From G047528255 sp047528255 (GTDB lineage Bacteria > Bacteroidota > Bacteroidia > Flavobacteriales > Blattabacteriaceae): a stretch of 64,000 nucleotides of DNA. The stretch spans positions 620,001 to 684,000 of the forward strand of contig CP180024.1 in the NCBI GenBank assembly GCA_047528255.1, read 5' to 3'. A program made the position numbers and the translations under genes. Below, piece after piece: positions 38,188 to 47,328 of this stretch; position 1 is the first letter of the stretch, and each line of letters starts with the position of its first letter. The notes under the pieces are model-generated. The model was given only the letters and a program-made list of their open reading frames with translations. It had not been told where the DNA came from and did no database searches.

Positions 38188-38227
38188 AAACTGTCCTATC
38201 TTACAAATGACTAAATTTGGACAGTTT
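38188..38227 (+). promoter_or_regulatory. Inverted repeat spanning the putative promoter of the SpoU methyltransferase
   Basis: AAACTGTCC (38188-38196) and GGACAGTTT (38219-38227) are perfect 9-bp inverted arms. A -7-like TAAATTTG (38212-38219) lies between them and ends in the right arm; the left arm covers the -33 position. The ATG follows at 38236. It could be an operator, or a stem-loop followed by T5 acting as a terminator. Confidence 0.45.
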
Positions 38228-38235
38228 TTGCAAAC

Positions 38236-39030
38236 ATGAAAATATCCAGCCCTTCCAATCCGAAGATCAAGAACCTTTTAAAGATCCAACAAAAATCAAA
38301 AGAGCGCATTTCACTAAATCTGTCCATCATTGAAGGAGTCAAAGAAATCCAAATGGCCCTGCAAGGCGGCCATATTGTAAAAGAGGTCTTCCTTTGCAAG
38401 GAAATATTCTCAGCCAAAAATATCTTTCCGCCCCGGACACAAATCACTGAAATCAGTACGAAAGTATTCAAAAAATTAGCCTATAGAAAAACCACCGGAG
38501 GTATCATAGCCCTCTGCAGACCAGAACGCCTGCATTTAGAAAAACTGAAGCTGCCTGACCGACCGCTGCTTTTGATTTTAGACAATATAGAAAAACCCGG
38601 AAATCTCGGGGCGATACTTCGAACAGCCGAAGCTGCCGGAGTAGATGCCGTAATCCTCAGTGATCCCAAAACAGACCTCTCCAACCCCAACGTCATACGC
38701 TCCAGCATGGGCACGATATTCACCATGACCATCATCATGGAAACAGCCGAAAAAACCATTTCCTGGCTCAAAAAAAACAACATCCGGATCCTGGCCACAG
38801 CACTCGACAAAAATACCAAAGACCTATACCGAACCGACATAAAAACCGCCGCAGCTATCGTCATGGGAACAGAAGACCTAGGCCTACCGGATCACTGGTT
38901 AAAAGCGGCCGACGAAAAAATACAAATCCCCATGCGAGGAAAGATCGATTCACTCAACCTGAGCAACGCCACCTCTGTCATAATCTTCGAGGCGCTCAGG
39001 CAACGTTACCACAAATTCCCGACGCCATAA
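38236..39030 (+). CDS. SpoU/TrmH-family RNA 2'-O-methyltransferase
   Basis: It methylates a ribose 2'-OH in rRNA or tRNA using SAM. The 264-aa protein has an N-terminal substrate-binding domain (~1-95, L30e-like) and the trefoil-knot core with motif 1 NIEKPGNLGAILRTAEAAG, motif 2 IVMGTEDLGL and motif 3 IPMRGKIDSLNLSNATSVII. The family normally targets 23S rRNA in this arrangement, but the target is not evident. A truncated IS begins within about 6 bp of the stop. Confidence 0.92.
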   Translation: MKISSPSNPKIKNLLKIQQKSKERISLNLSIIEGVKEIQMALQGGHIVKEVFLCKEIFSAKNIFPPRTQITEISTKVFKKLAYRKTTGGIIALCRPERLHLEKLKLPDRPLLLILDNIEKPGNLGAILRTAEAAGVDAVILSDPKTDLSNPNVIRSSMGTIFTMTIIMETAEKTISWLKKNNIRILATALDKNTKDLYRTDIKTAAAIVMGTEDLGLPDHWLKAADEKIQIPMRGKIDSLNLSNATSVIIFEALRQRYHKFPTP

Positions 39031-39035
39031 AATAA

Positions 39036-40159
39036 AATCACCATAATGCCAAAGGAACGATACAAATTACACGCTATAACTTCCAAATACTGGGCATGCA
39101 GACGAGCTAATCCTTTGTAACGAGCCTTTACTGATCCAAACCAACGATTTAACTACTAAAAGTACGTTCTACTACTCATCGGGGGGATTCACTAATTTGT
39201 TGAATAATATAGCTATCCTAGCTTAAGGACTGGTTCCTATAGGTTTTATTCTGTATACGGTCCTTGATGCCTCGACTATGAAAGTAAGAGACGTTGGCTG
39301 GTACTTGGTAACCTTTATCTGCATATATTTCTCTGGGTTTATATCCTAGTTTTCTTATTAATAGCTTTAGCCCTCTACTATCATGCTCATTGGCTACTAC
39401 GCTATGTAGTGCTAATATCATTCCATTTTTACCCCCCCCTATGTACTTCTTGTATCCATAGTAGAGTTTACCTGATGTATTGAGCCATTTTACTTGAGTG
39501 TCTACTCCTGATTGAGTTTCTTTTTTTACCTTTGCTTTTCTATTGACTGATTTGCTTTTGCCCCTCTTCCTTCCGATCCTCCACTACGGAGGTAGGATGT
39601 CTCTTGGGAGCAAGGGCCCTTACTGTAATACCGGCATCTACTATCATTTCTGTTTTAACTATCTCTTGATGCTTTTCTAATTCCTTATTGATCTTTTTCA
39701 GTAAACGCTTATATATCTTTTTGACGACTATTTCATTTCGAAATCTGCATAGCGTCATATGATCTGGGATCTGATCTTCCAATCTAAAAGAAAAAACTCA
39801 TGCAGATCAAGGATTTATTCAACAATTCTTCCGTTCGTATCTCACTGAGATTATACCAGTGACTCAAAAGCATCATCGTAAATAATGATATTATACTGTA
39901 AGTAGGTTAGCTTTTATTCCCTGGCCTTTTTGATATATTTTTCTTATTTCTTTCTCCATCCCTCCGCAGTGGATCAAAGTGTTTAACCTTTTGAAAAAAT
40001 CACGCCTTTTGGTAAAACGTTCCATATATACTTCACTAAATCTTATTTGTGCGGTGCTTCTGAGAATAGAGCCGAATTTTTTTATTTCCTACTACAAATA
40101 TAGTAAACAATATATTGATTTACAAACATTTTAAGTACCTTCTCTCATGCAACGTTCTC
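39036..40159 (-). mobile_element. IS5-family element, lacking the right end
   Basis: Homology begins near 39036 without the last ~140 bp of the element and ends at left terminus CAACGTTCTC (40159). Pieces include 39218-39421 with an intact YADKGYQ and 39540-39782. A C8 run (39432-39439) marks the GVDKNG slippage spot. Confidence 0.9.
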
Positions 40160-41144
40160 GATGCCTTTAAGTCACTGGTATGATCTCAATGATGTAGGAA
40201 CGGAAGAATTGGTGAAAAAATCCTTTAGTTGCATGCGATTTTATGGTTTCGATTAGAAGATCAGATCTCAGATCATACGATTCTATGCATATTTCTCAAT
40301 GAAATAATAGCCCAAAAGGGCTATGAGAGTTTACTGAAAAAGATCAATAAAAAATTAGAAAAAACTCAGGCGATACTTAAAACAGTAGTGATAATAAATG
40401 CCAATATTACAGTAAGGCTCCTTGCTCCCAAGGTACATCCTACCTCCGTAGTGGAGGATCAGAAGGAAGAGGCGTAAAAGCAAATCAGTCAAAGAAAAGA
40501 AAAGGTAAAAAAAGAGACTCAATCAGGAGTAGACACTCAAGTAAAATGGCTCAATAAATCAGGTAAACTCTACTACGAAGACAAGAAGCACATAGGGGGG
40601 ATAAAAATAGAATGATACTAACTGTATATAACATAGCGCAAATGAGCATGATAGTAGAGAGGGGAAATTATTAATAAGCAACCTAGGATATAAACCTAGA
40701 GAAGTATATGCAGACAAAGGTTACCAAGTTCCAGTCAACCTTTCTTACTTTCATAGTCGAGGTATCAAATACCGCATACATAAAAAAGATTATAAGAACC
40801 GTTCCTTAAGTAGGACAGCTTATATTATTCAATATAATTAGTGAGTAAACCTCGATGGGTATTAGAACGTAACTTTTGGTAGTTAAATCGTTGGTTTGGA
40901 TCAGGCAAGGCTCGTTACAAAGGATTAGCTCGTGTGCATGCCCAGCATCCTTATGGAGGGGCTATGCCATAATTCGTATCGTGCCTCTGGTATTATTATG
41001 GCTCTTCATAAAAATAAATATAATTAATTAATTTATAAATAATAATATTTCGAATACAATGTGAAAGAGTAAATCTACATCGTTCTCCAACGAAGCCATC
41101 TAGGAGGCTGAATAAACGTACTCTACCATTAATAAAACAGTCTC
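40160..41144 (+). mobile_element. IS5-family element, lacking the left end
   Basis: It begins at the MLLSHWYDL coding region and runs to right terminus AAAACAGTCTC (41144). The best frame is 40229-40477. Positions 41145-41318 hold nothing I recognise. Confidence 0.88.
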
Positions 41145-41318
41145 ATAGCGTGATAAAGTGGAGATTATCAATGGAATATTTAGAATATGTATACGATAAA
41201 GGTCAGATTAAACAAGTACTAATGCGTCCATGCTTTAGGTAGCGACTTTTTCTTATCAAATTTCCCCTTGAATCTTCCTCTCAATGATTCAGTAGGGAAT
41301 GAAAAATTTTATTTTACG

Positions 41319-42608
41319 TCATATCCTCATATCAGGATCAAAATTCTCCAAATAAGTAGCCACACGTTTGGCAAAGTTACCTCCAAGAGCACCGTCCACC
41401 ACACGATGATCATAAGAATGAGAAAGATACATTTTGTGACGCACCCCTATAAGATCCCCCTCAGGTGTTTCGATCACCGCAGGGTTTTTCTGTATAACCC
41501 CAACGGCCATGATGGCCACCTGTGGTTGATGAATTATTGGCGTTCCTGATATATTTCCGAAGCTCCCAATATTCGTGATCGTATACGTTCCGCCGTGAAT
41601 TTCGTCTGATTGAAGTCGATTAGAACGAGCTCTGTCGACTAAATCATTGATAATCATAGCCAATCCCGTAAAATTATAAGAATCTGCATTTTTGATCACC
41701 GGAACGATAAGATTGCCGTCAGCAAGCGCCGTGGCCATACCGATATGTATATCCTTTTTTCTGATGATTTTATCACCTTCTACGGAAATATTGATCATTG
41801 GAAAATCCTTGATAGCCCTCACTATCGCTTGTACGAAGATAGGCATAAAACTCAATCGAATCCCTGTGCTCCGCTTGAAAACCTCCTTAAGCCTCTCTCT
41901 CCATAGCACGATAGAAGTCACGTCAGCCTCTACAAAAGAAGTGACGTGAGCAGCGATACGCCTACTCTCGATCATATGGGTGGCTATAAGTTTTCGCATC
42001 CGATCCATTTCGATCATCTCGTGATTTTCGTCTTGGACAAATGAAGTAGGAACAACGGAAAAAGTAATATTTCGAGAAGGAACTGGTCTCTCAGTACGCG
42101 TTTTCAAATGCCCCAATAAATCTTTTTTAGTCAAACGGCCTTCTTTACCACTTCCGGAGATATGATCAAGCTCAATTAGGTCAACACCCTCTTTTCGAGC
42201 GATGGCACGTACCAAAGGAGAATAAAATCGATCGCTGCGCGTTTTCGTTTGAATGGGGTTCTCTTTGAAAGTTTCACCGAATTGTATTGGATGCCCCGAG
42301 ACCTTATGTTTTTTTTCTTCCGACGTAGCAGAAAAATCCTCTGTGGTCCGGTTTTGATCCGCCTTACTCGCAACCTCCAATATGGCAATGGGAGCGCCTA
42401 CCTGAGCCACCTGATCGGGAGCGAATAATTTTTTCTTCAAAATACCGCTCACAGGTGAAGGAACCTCGGAGTCCACTTTATCCGTGGCAATCTCTGCAAG
42501 GATGTCTTCTTCCTCTACGGGATCTCCTTCGTTTTTCAACCAACGAATGATGGTAGCTTCAGCAATACTCTCTCCCATAGCAGGGAGGATCAAATGATAT
42601 TCAGCCAT
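41319..42608 (-). CDS. 2-oxoacid dehydrogenase complex E2, dihydrolipoyl acyltransferase
   Basis: This is the acyltransferase core of a pyruvate, 2-oxoglutarate or branched-chain complex. The 429-aa protein has one lipoyl domain (residues 1-80) with the lipoyl-lysine site EIATDKVDSEVPSP, a peripheral-subunit-binding domain (SPLVRAIARKEGVDL..GSGKEGRLTKKDL, ~135-175) and a catalytic domain ending in SYDHRVVDGALGG (active-site His and Asp). The DKVDSE lipoyl site resembles the branched-chain/Bacteroidota type; the substrate is not certain. No E1 or E3 gene is nearby; IS clusters flank it on both sides. Confidence 0.92.
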   Translation of the reverse strand: MAEYHLILPAMGESIAEATIIRWLKNEGDPVEEEDILAEIATDKVDSEVPSPVSGILKKKLFAPDQVAQVGAPIAILEVASKADQNRTTEDFSATSEEKKHKVSGHPIQFGETFKENPIQTKTRSDRFYSPLVRAIARKEGVDLIELDHISGSGKEGRLTKKDLLGHLKTRTERPVPSRNITFSVVPTSFVQDENHEMIEMDRMRKLIATHMIESRRIAAHVTSFVEADVTSIVLWRERLKEVFKRSTGIRLSFMPIFVQAIVRAIKDFPMINISVEGDKIIRKKDIHIGMATALADGNLIVPVIKNADSYNFTGLAMIINDLVDRARSNRLQSDEIHGGTYTITNIGSFGNISGTPIIHQPQVAIMAVGVIQKNPAVIETPEGDLIGVRHKMYLSHSYDHRVVDGALGGNFAKRVATYLENFDPDMRI

Positions 42609-42628
42609 ACAGAATACTTACGTCGCTC

Positions 42629-42636
42629 CAAAGATA
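42629..42636 (-). promoter_or_regulatory. Possible -7 box of the E2 gene, -33 region replaced by IS
   Basis: The minus strand reads TATCTTTG, about 20 nt upstream of the E2 ATG. The right terminus of an IS begins at 42654, 17 bp upstream, so the expected -33 position now lies in IS sequence without TTTG. Confidence 0.45.
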
Positions 42637-42653
42637 AAGCTTAGATACCATTG

Positions 42654-43012
42654 TGTTAAGATGAATTAGGTTTATTCAACCTCCTAAATGGGCTTCGTTG
42701 GAGACGATAGAAATTTAGTTTTTCATGTTTTATTCGAAAACATATTGATTATAAAATAATTAATCACATCATATTTTTATGAACAGAGTATAGTGATCCC
42801 AGGTGCACGATACAAATTATGAGCCATACCTCCATAAGATGCTGGGCATGCACACGAGCTAACCCTTTGTAAGGATATTTCATATTTTAAATCAATACTT
42901 TATACTTTTAAAAATTCATTCTACTACTCACCGAGTTTTACTCACTATATTATTGAATAATATAGCTATTATTAGCTTAAGGGATAGTTCCTATAATCTT
43001 TCGAAAACGTTT
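42654..43012 (-). mobile_element. IS5-family element, 3' fragment
   Basis: Right terminus GATACCATTGTGTTAAG; cut at 43012 where the next element's left terminus begins. Confidence 0.86.
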
Positions 43013-44269
43013 CATGGAAGAAGTAGGTTAAAGTGTCTGTAAATCAATATATTGTTTCGTTTTTTTGAAATAGAAAATAAAAAAATTTGGATCTATACTC
43101 AGAAGCACCGCACAAATAAGATTTAGTGAACCATATATGGAACGTTCTACCAGAAGGAATGAGTTTTTCAAAAGGTTAAACACCTTATCCACTGGAAAGG
43201 GATGGAGAAAGAAATAAGAAAAATATATCAAAAAGGCCAAGGAATAAAAGGCCAACCTGCTTACAGTGGAATATCGTTATTTAAGATGATACTTTTGATT
43301 CACTGGTATGATCTCAGTGATGTAGGAACGGAAAAATTGGTAAAAGAATACTTGATCTTCATGCACTTTTGTAGTTTCCGATTGGAAGATCAGATCCCAG
43401 ATCATACAATCTCTATGCAAATTTCGCAATGAAATACTAGCCAAAAAGGAATATAAGACCTTACTGAAAAAGATCAATAAGGAATTAGGAAAGCATCAGG
43501 CGATAGTTAAAAAAGCATGATAGTAGATGCCAATATTACAGTGAGATTTTTGCGCCCAAGAGCTCCTACCTACGTAGTGGAGGATCGGAAGAAAAAAGGT
43601 GGAAAACAAATAAGTCAAAGAAAAGAAAAAATAAAAAAGAGACTCAATCAGGAGTAGATACTCAAGGAAAATGGCTCAAGAAATCAGGTAAACTCTACTA
43701 CGAATACAAGAAGCACATAAAAAAGGGGGGGGTGGAATGACACTAGCAGTATATACCCTAGCAGCCAATGAGCATGATAATAGAGGGCTAAAGCCATTAA
43801 TAAGCAAACTAGGATATAAACCCAGAAAAGTATATGAAAACATAGGTTACCAAGTGCCAGCCAACGTGTCTTACTTTCATAGTCGAAGCATCAAAAACCT
43901 TATACAAAAAAAAGCCTACAGGAACCGGTCCTAAGTAGGATAGCTATATTATTCAACATAATTAGTGAATAAAACCCGATGGGTAGTAGAACGTACTTTT
44001 AACAGTATAAAGAGTTGGTTTGGATCAGGAAAGGCTTGTTAAAAAGGATTAGATCGTGTGCATGCCCAGCATCTTATGAACGCTATGGCGCATAATTTGT
44101 ATCGTGTCCCTGGAATTATTATATGCTGTTCATAAAAATAGATATATTTAATTAATTTATAATTAATAGTATTTCGAATACAATGTAAAAGACTAAATCT
44201 ACATTTTATCTAACGCCCCATCTAGGATGGGGCTGAATAAATGTAATCTACCATTAACACAATGGTGTC
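43013..44269 (+). mobile_element. IS5-family element, full length, decayed
   Basis: Left terminus GAAAACGTTTCATGG, right terminus ACACAATGGTGTC. Transposase pieces are 43202-43432 and 43737-43934. A G8 run (43725-43732) sits at the GVDKNG segment. Confidence 0.9.
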
Positions 44270-44347
44270 GATTTTTTATTTAAATAAATCCCCTGACCGA
44301 AGCCTTTCAATCGAGGATCAATTAAATATTTTAAATAAATCCGGTAG

Positions 44348-44369
44348 GCCTTGAGAAGGCTGTTTTTTT
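44348..44369 (+). terminator. Intrinsic terminator upstream of glyS
   Basis: GCCTT-GAG-AAGGC followed by TGTTTTTTT on the plus strand. No intact gene ends just upstream (an IS ends at 44269), so it is either left over from a lost gene or an attenuator in front of glyS. Confidence 0.65.
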
Positions 44370-44373
44370 AGGT

Positions 44374-44400
44374 GTGTCAAGCCAAGAAGATGCTTGACAC
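44374..44400 (+). promoter_or_regulatory. Perfect inverted repeat upstream of glyS
   Basis: GTGTCAAGC (44374-44382) and GCTTGACAC (44392-44400) are perfect 9-bp arms around a 9-nt centre, six bases before a TATATTTG -7-like box (44407-44414). They cover the -33 zone, as expected for an operator. Confidence 0.5.
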
Positions 44401-44406
44401 TTTCAT

Positions 44407-44414
44407 TATATTTG
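44407..44414 (+). promoter_or_regulatory. Possible -7 box for glyS
   Basis: TATATTTG matches TAnnTTTG and lies 20 nt upstream of the glyS ATG, the same distance seen for several other genes here. A TTTG at standard spacing is missing. Confidence 0.45.
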
Positions 44415-44434
44415 TCCACCAAGCATTGAAATCT

Positions 44435-45979
44435 ATGAAAAATACTGACGCTATTTTCAGAGAGGTGGTCTCTCATGCTAAAGCTTACGGTTTTGTCTTC
44501 CCCTCCAGTGATATTTATGACGGTTTGAGCGCCGTGTACGACTACGGTCAAAATGGAGCAGCTCTCAAGAACAACATCAAGGAATATTGGTGGAAATCTA
44601 TGGTGCAATTGCATGAAAATATTGTTGGGATCGATACTGCCGTATTGATGCATCCGACCACTTGGAAGGCCTCTGGTCACGTCGACGCCTTCAATGATCC
44701 TTTGATTGATAATAAAGACAGCCGACGTCGCTACCGCGCCGATGTTTTGATTGAAGAATATACTGAAAAACTTCAGCAGAAGATTGATAAAGAAATAGAT
44801 AAAGCTTTCAAGCGTCTTGGAAAAACCTTTGATGAAGCTCGATTTTTGGCTACACACCGCAAGGTGTCTATTTACCGCTCCGAAAAAGAAAAGATCCTAC
44901 GCCGCATGTCTCGCTCTCTAGAGGCGGGTAATTTGTCGGACGTCAAAGATTTGATCGATGAACTGGGCATCGCCGACCCCGATACGGGGTCGAGGAATTG
45001 GACCGATATCCGACAATTCAATCTAATGTTTCACACTAAGGTCGGATCTTTGGAGGAGGGAGCTACGGATCTTTATTTGCGTCCGGAGACAGCTCAAGGT
45101 ATTTTCGTCAATTTCTCCAATGTGCAGAAGACGGGAAGGATGAAAATCCCCTTCGGCATTGCACAGATTGGTAAGGCTTTTCGCAATGAGATCATTGCCA
45201 GACAATTCGTATTTCGTATGCGTGAATTCGAACAGATGGAGATGCAATTTTTTGTCGCTCCCGGTCAAGAGATACAGTGGTATGAATATTGGAAAGAGAC
45301 TCGCCTTAAGTGGCATTTGGCTTTGGGATTAGGGGCAGATAAATACCGTTTTCATGATCATGATAAATTAGCGCATTATGCCAATGCTGCTACCGATATC
45401 GAGTTTCGATTTCCTTTTGGATTCAAGGAATTGGAAGGTATCCATTCCCGTACTGACTTTGATCTGAAGAAGCATCAGGAATATTCTCGAAAAAAAATGC
45501 AATACTTTGATCCGGATCAAGGGCTACATTATACCCCTTATGTCGTGGAAACTTCGCTCGGTTTGGATCGTATGTTCTTAGCCATTCTTTCTTCAGCTTT
45601 TCAAGAAGAATCCCTAGAAGACGGAACGAGTCGCTTGGTGTTGAAATTGCCTCCGGCTCTAGCTCCGGTAAAGGCCGCCATATTACCCTTGGTCAAAAAA
45701 GACGGGTTACCCGAACTAGTTGATAAGATTTTTCAAACTCTCAAATGGGATCATCAGTTGATATATGAGGACAAAGAGTCTATCGGGAAGCGTTATCGCC
45801 GTCAGGATGCCATCGGTACTCCGCTCTGCATAACTGTGGATCACGATAGTTTGCAAGATGAAGCCGTGACCGTTCGTTTTAGGGATACCATGACACAAAA
45901 AAGAGTTCCGATACAAACGCTCGGCGAATTGATAGAATCCGAGACGGGAATGAAAAAACGTTTGAAGACTCTTTTGTAA
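44435..45979 (+). CDS. glyS: Glycine-tRNA ligase (dimeric, single-chain type)
   Basis: It charges tRNA-Gly. The 514-aa class II synthetase starts MKNTDAIFREVVSHAKAYGF; the family beginning is preserved, so ATG 44435 is used instead of an in-frame GTG at 44372 that overlaps the inverted repeat. Visible are YDYGQNGAALKNNI, MHPTTWKASGHVDAFNDP, LRPETAQGIFVNFSNV, the motif 2 region IGKAFRNEIIARQFVFRMRE, and the C-terminal anticodon-binding domain from LAPVKAAILPL. Length and motifs are normal. nhaD follows after 40 bp in the same direction. Confidence 0.96.
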   Translation: MKNTDAIFREVVSHAKAYGFVFPSSDIYDGLSAVYDYGQNGAALKNNIKEYWWKSMVQLHENIVGIDTAVLMHPTTWKASGHVDAFNDPLIDNKDSRRRYRADVLIEEYTEKLQQKIDKEIDKAFKRLGKTFDEARFLATHRKVSIYRSEKEKILRRMSRSLEAGNLSDVKDLIDELGIADPDTGSRNWTDIRQFNLMFHTKVGSLEEGATDLYLRPETAQGIFVNFSNVQKTGRMKIPFGIAQIGKAFRNEIIARQFVFRMREFEQMEMQFFVAPGQEIQWYEYWKETRLKWHLALGLGADKYRFHDHDKLAHYANAATDIEFRFPFGFKELEGIHSRTDFDLKKHQEYSRKKMQYFDPDQGLHYTPYVVETSLGLDRMFLAILSSAFQEESLEDGTSRLVLKLPPALAPVKAAILPLVKKDGLPELVDKIFQTLKWDHQLIYEDKESIGKRYRRQDAIGTPLCITVDHDSLQDEAVTVRFRDTMTQKRVPIQTLGELIESETGMKKRLKTLL

Positions 45980-46019
45980 TTAATTGGATTTGTAAGAGCC
46001 ATAAGATAATTTTTTTTGT

Positions 46020-47312
46020 ATGGATTCAGCAGTAGTTTTTATTTTCATCATCGGTTATTTAGCCATCACTTTAGAGCTCCCTTTGCGTTTGGATAAGACC
46101 GTTCCGGCTTTGATTATGGCTACGCTTTGTTGGGCGTTGATCTCTTTGGGAGGCTTGCCCGTTTTTGAGGTGAATACAGCTCTGAAGGAGTTGGAGCCTA
46201 TAGGAATGCAAAAATTATTGCTTCATCATCTGGGAAAGACTGCCGAGATCTTAATTTTTTTGATCGGAGCAATGACTATCGTGGAGATCGTCGACATGCA
46301 TCTGGGGTTTAATTCCTTGAAGGCTATGGTGAAGACCCGTAGCAAACGCAAATTGTTGTGGGTATTGAGCGTGTTGGCTTTTTTCCTTTCTGCTGTAATT
46401 GACAACCTCACTGCGACCATTGTCTTGATCACGTTGTTGAAAAAATTGATCTCTCGTCGTGAAGATCGTCTCTATTACGCAGGTCTCCTTGTCATAGCAG
46501 CCAATGCCGGAGGAGCATGGTCTCCTATCGGAGATGTTACCACTACCATGCTGTGGATTGCGGATAAGGTAACGCCTCTCAGGCTCATTGAGCACATCTT
46601 CATTCCTTCTGTACTGTGTATGGTCGTTCCAACTTTGATCGCTTCTTTTTTTCCTGTCTTCAAAGGGAATTTTCCAATGGATCGATCCCGATTGTCTGAT
46701 CAAAAATTCAAAAGCAGCTCTTTGATGTTGTATTTGGGTTTGGGAATGATATTATTTGTCCCGATATTCAAAACCTTGACACATCTTCCTCCTTATATGG
46801 GTATGATGCTTGCTCTGGGCGTGGTCTGGATGGTGGCTGATTATATCAAGACCCTTAGAGAAAAAAAAAATATACCTCATAGATTTTCCGTGCATGAGGC
46901 TTTGGGACGTATAGAATTATCCAGCATTTTTTTTTTCCTTGGTATACTTCTGGCAGTAGGAACGCTGGAATCTTTGGGTAAGTTGTTTCATTTTACGAAA
47001 TGGATCAATGGAGCAGTTCCCTCTGACGATTTGGTCGTAATGATTTTAGGATCTGCATCTGCCATCATTGACAATGTTCCATTGGTGGCTGCTGCCATAG
47101 GAATGTTTTCCGAGTCTGTCGATCATGAATTGTGGCATTTCATCGCTTATGCTGGGGGAACCGGAGGCAGTATGTTGATCATAGGATCGGCTGCAGGCGT
47201 GGCTGCCATGGGGATGGAGAAGATCAATTTCTTTTGGTATTTGAAAAAAATTAGCTGGCTGGCTGTGCTCGGTTATTTGGTGGGATGTTTGTATATCATT
47301 TTTCTGAATTAG
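46020..47312 (+). CDS. nhaD: Sodium:proton antiporter NhaD
   Basis: This inner-membrane antiporter of the ion-transporter superfamily is expected to export Na+ in exchange for H+. The 430-aa protein has 11-13 hydrophobic segments and the family motifs IDNLTATIVLITLLKKL and NAGGAWSPIGDVTTTMLW, plus a second-half repeat IIDNVPLVAAAIGM and GGTGGSMLIIGSAAGVAAMG. It lies behind glyS and is convergent with purB (16 bp between stops). Confidence 0.92.
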   Translation: MDSAVVFIFIIGYLAITLELPLRLDKTVPALIMATLCWALISLGGLPVFEVNTALKELEPIGMQKLLLHHLGKTAEILIFLIGAMTIVEIVDMHLGFNSLKAMVKTRSKRKLLWVLSVLAFFLSAVIDNLTATIVLITLLKKLISRREDRLYYAGLLVIAANAGGAWSPIGDVTTTMLWIADKVTPLRLIEHIFIPSVLCMVVPTLIASFFPVFKGNFPMDRSRLSDQKFKSSSLMLYLGLGMILFVPIFKTLTHLPPYMGMMLALGVVWMVADYIKTLREKKNIPHRFSVHEALGRIELSSIFFFLGILLAVGTLESLGKLFHFTKWINGAVPSDDLVVMILGSASAIIDNVPLVAAAIGMFSESVDHELWHFIAYAGGTGGSMLIIGSAAGVAAMGMEKINFFWYLKKISWLAVLGYLVGCLYIIFLN

Positions 47313-47328
47313 TAATTTTCAAAGGGTT

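Noticed and set aside
44372..44434. GTG start extending glyS by 21 residues
   Set aside because: The extension covers the inverted repeat and -7 box, and family alignment from memory begins at the ATG at 44435.
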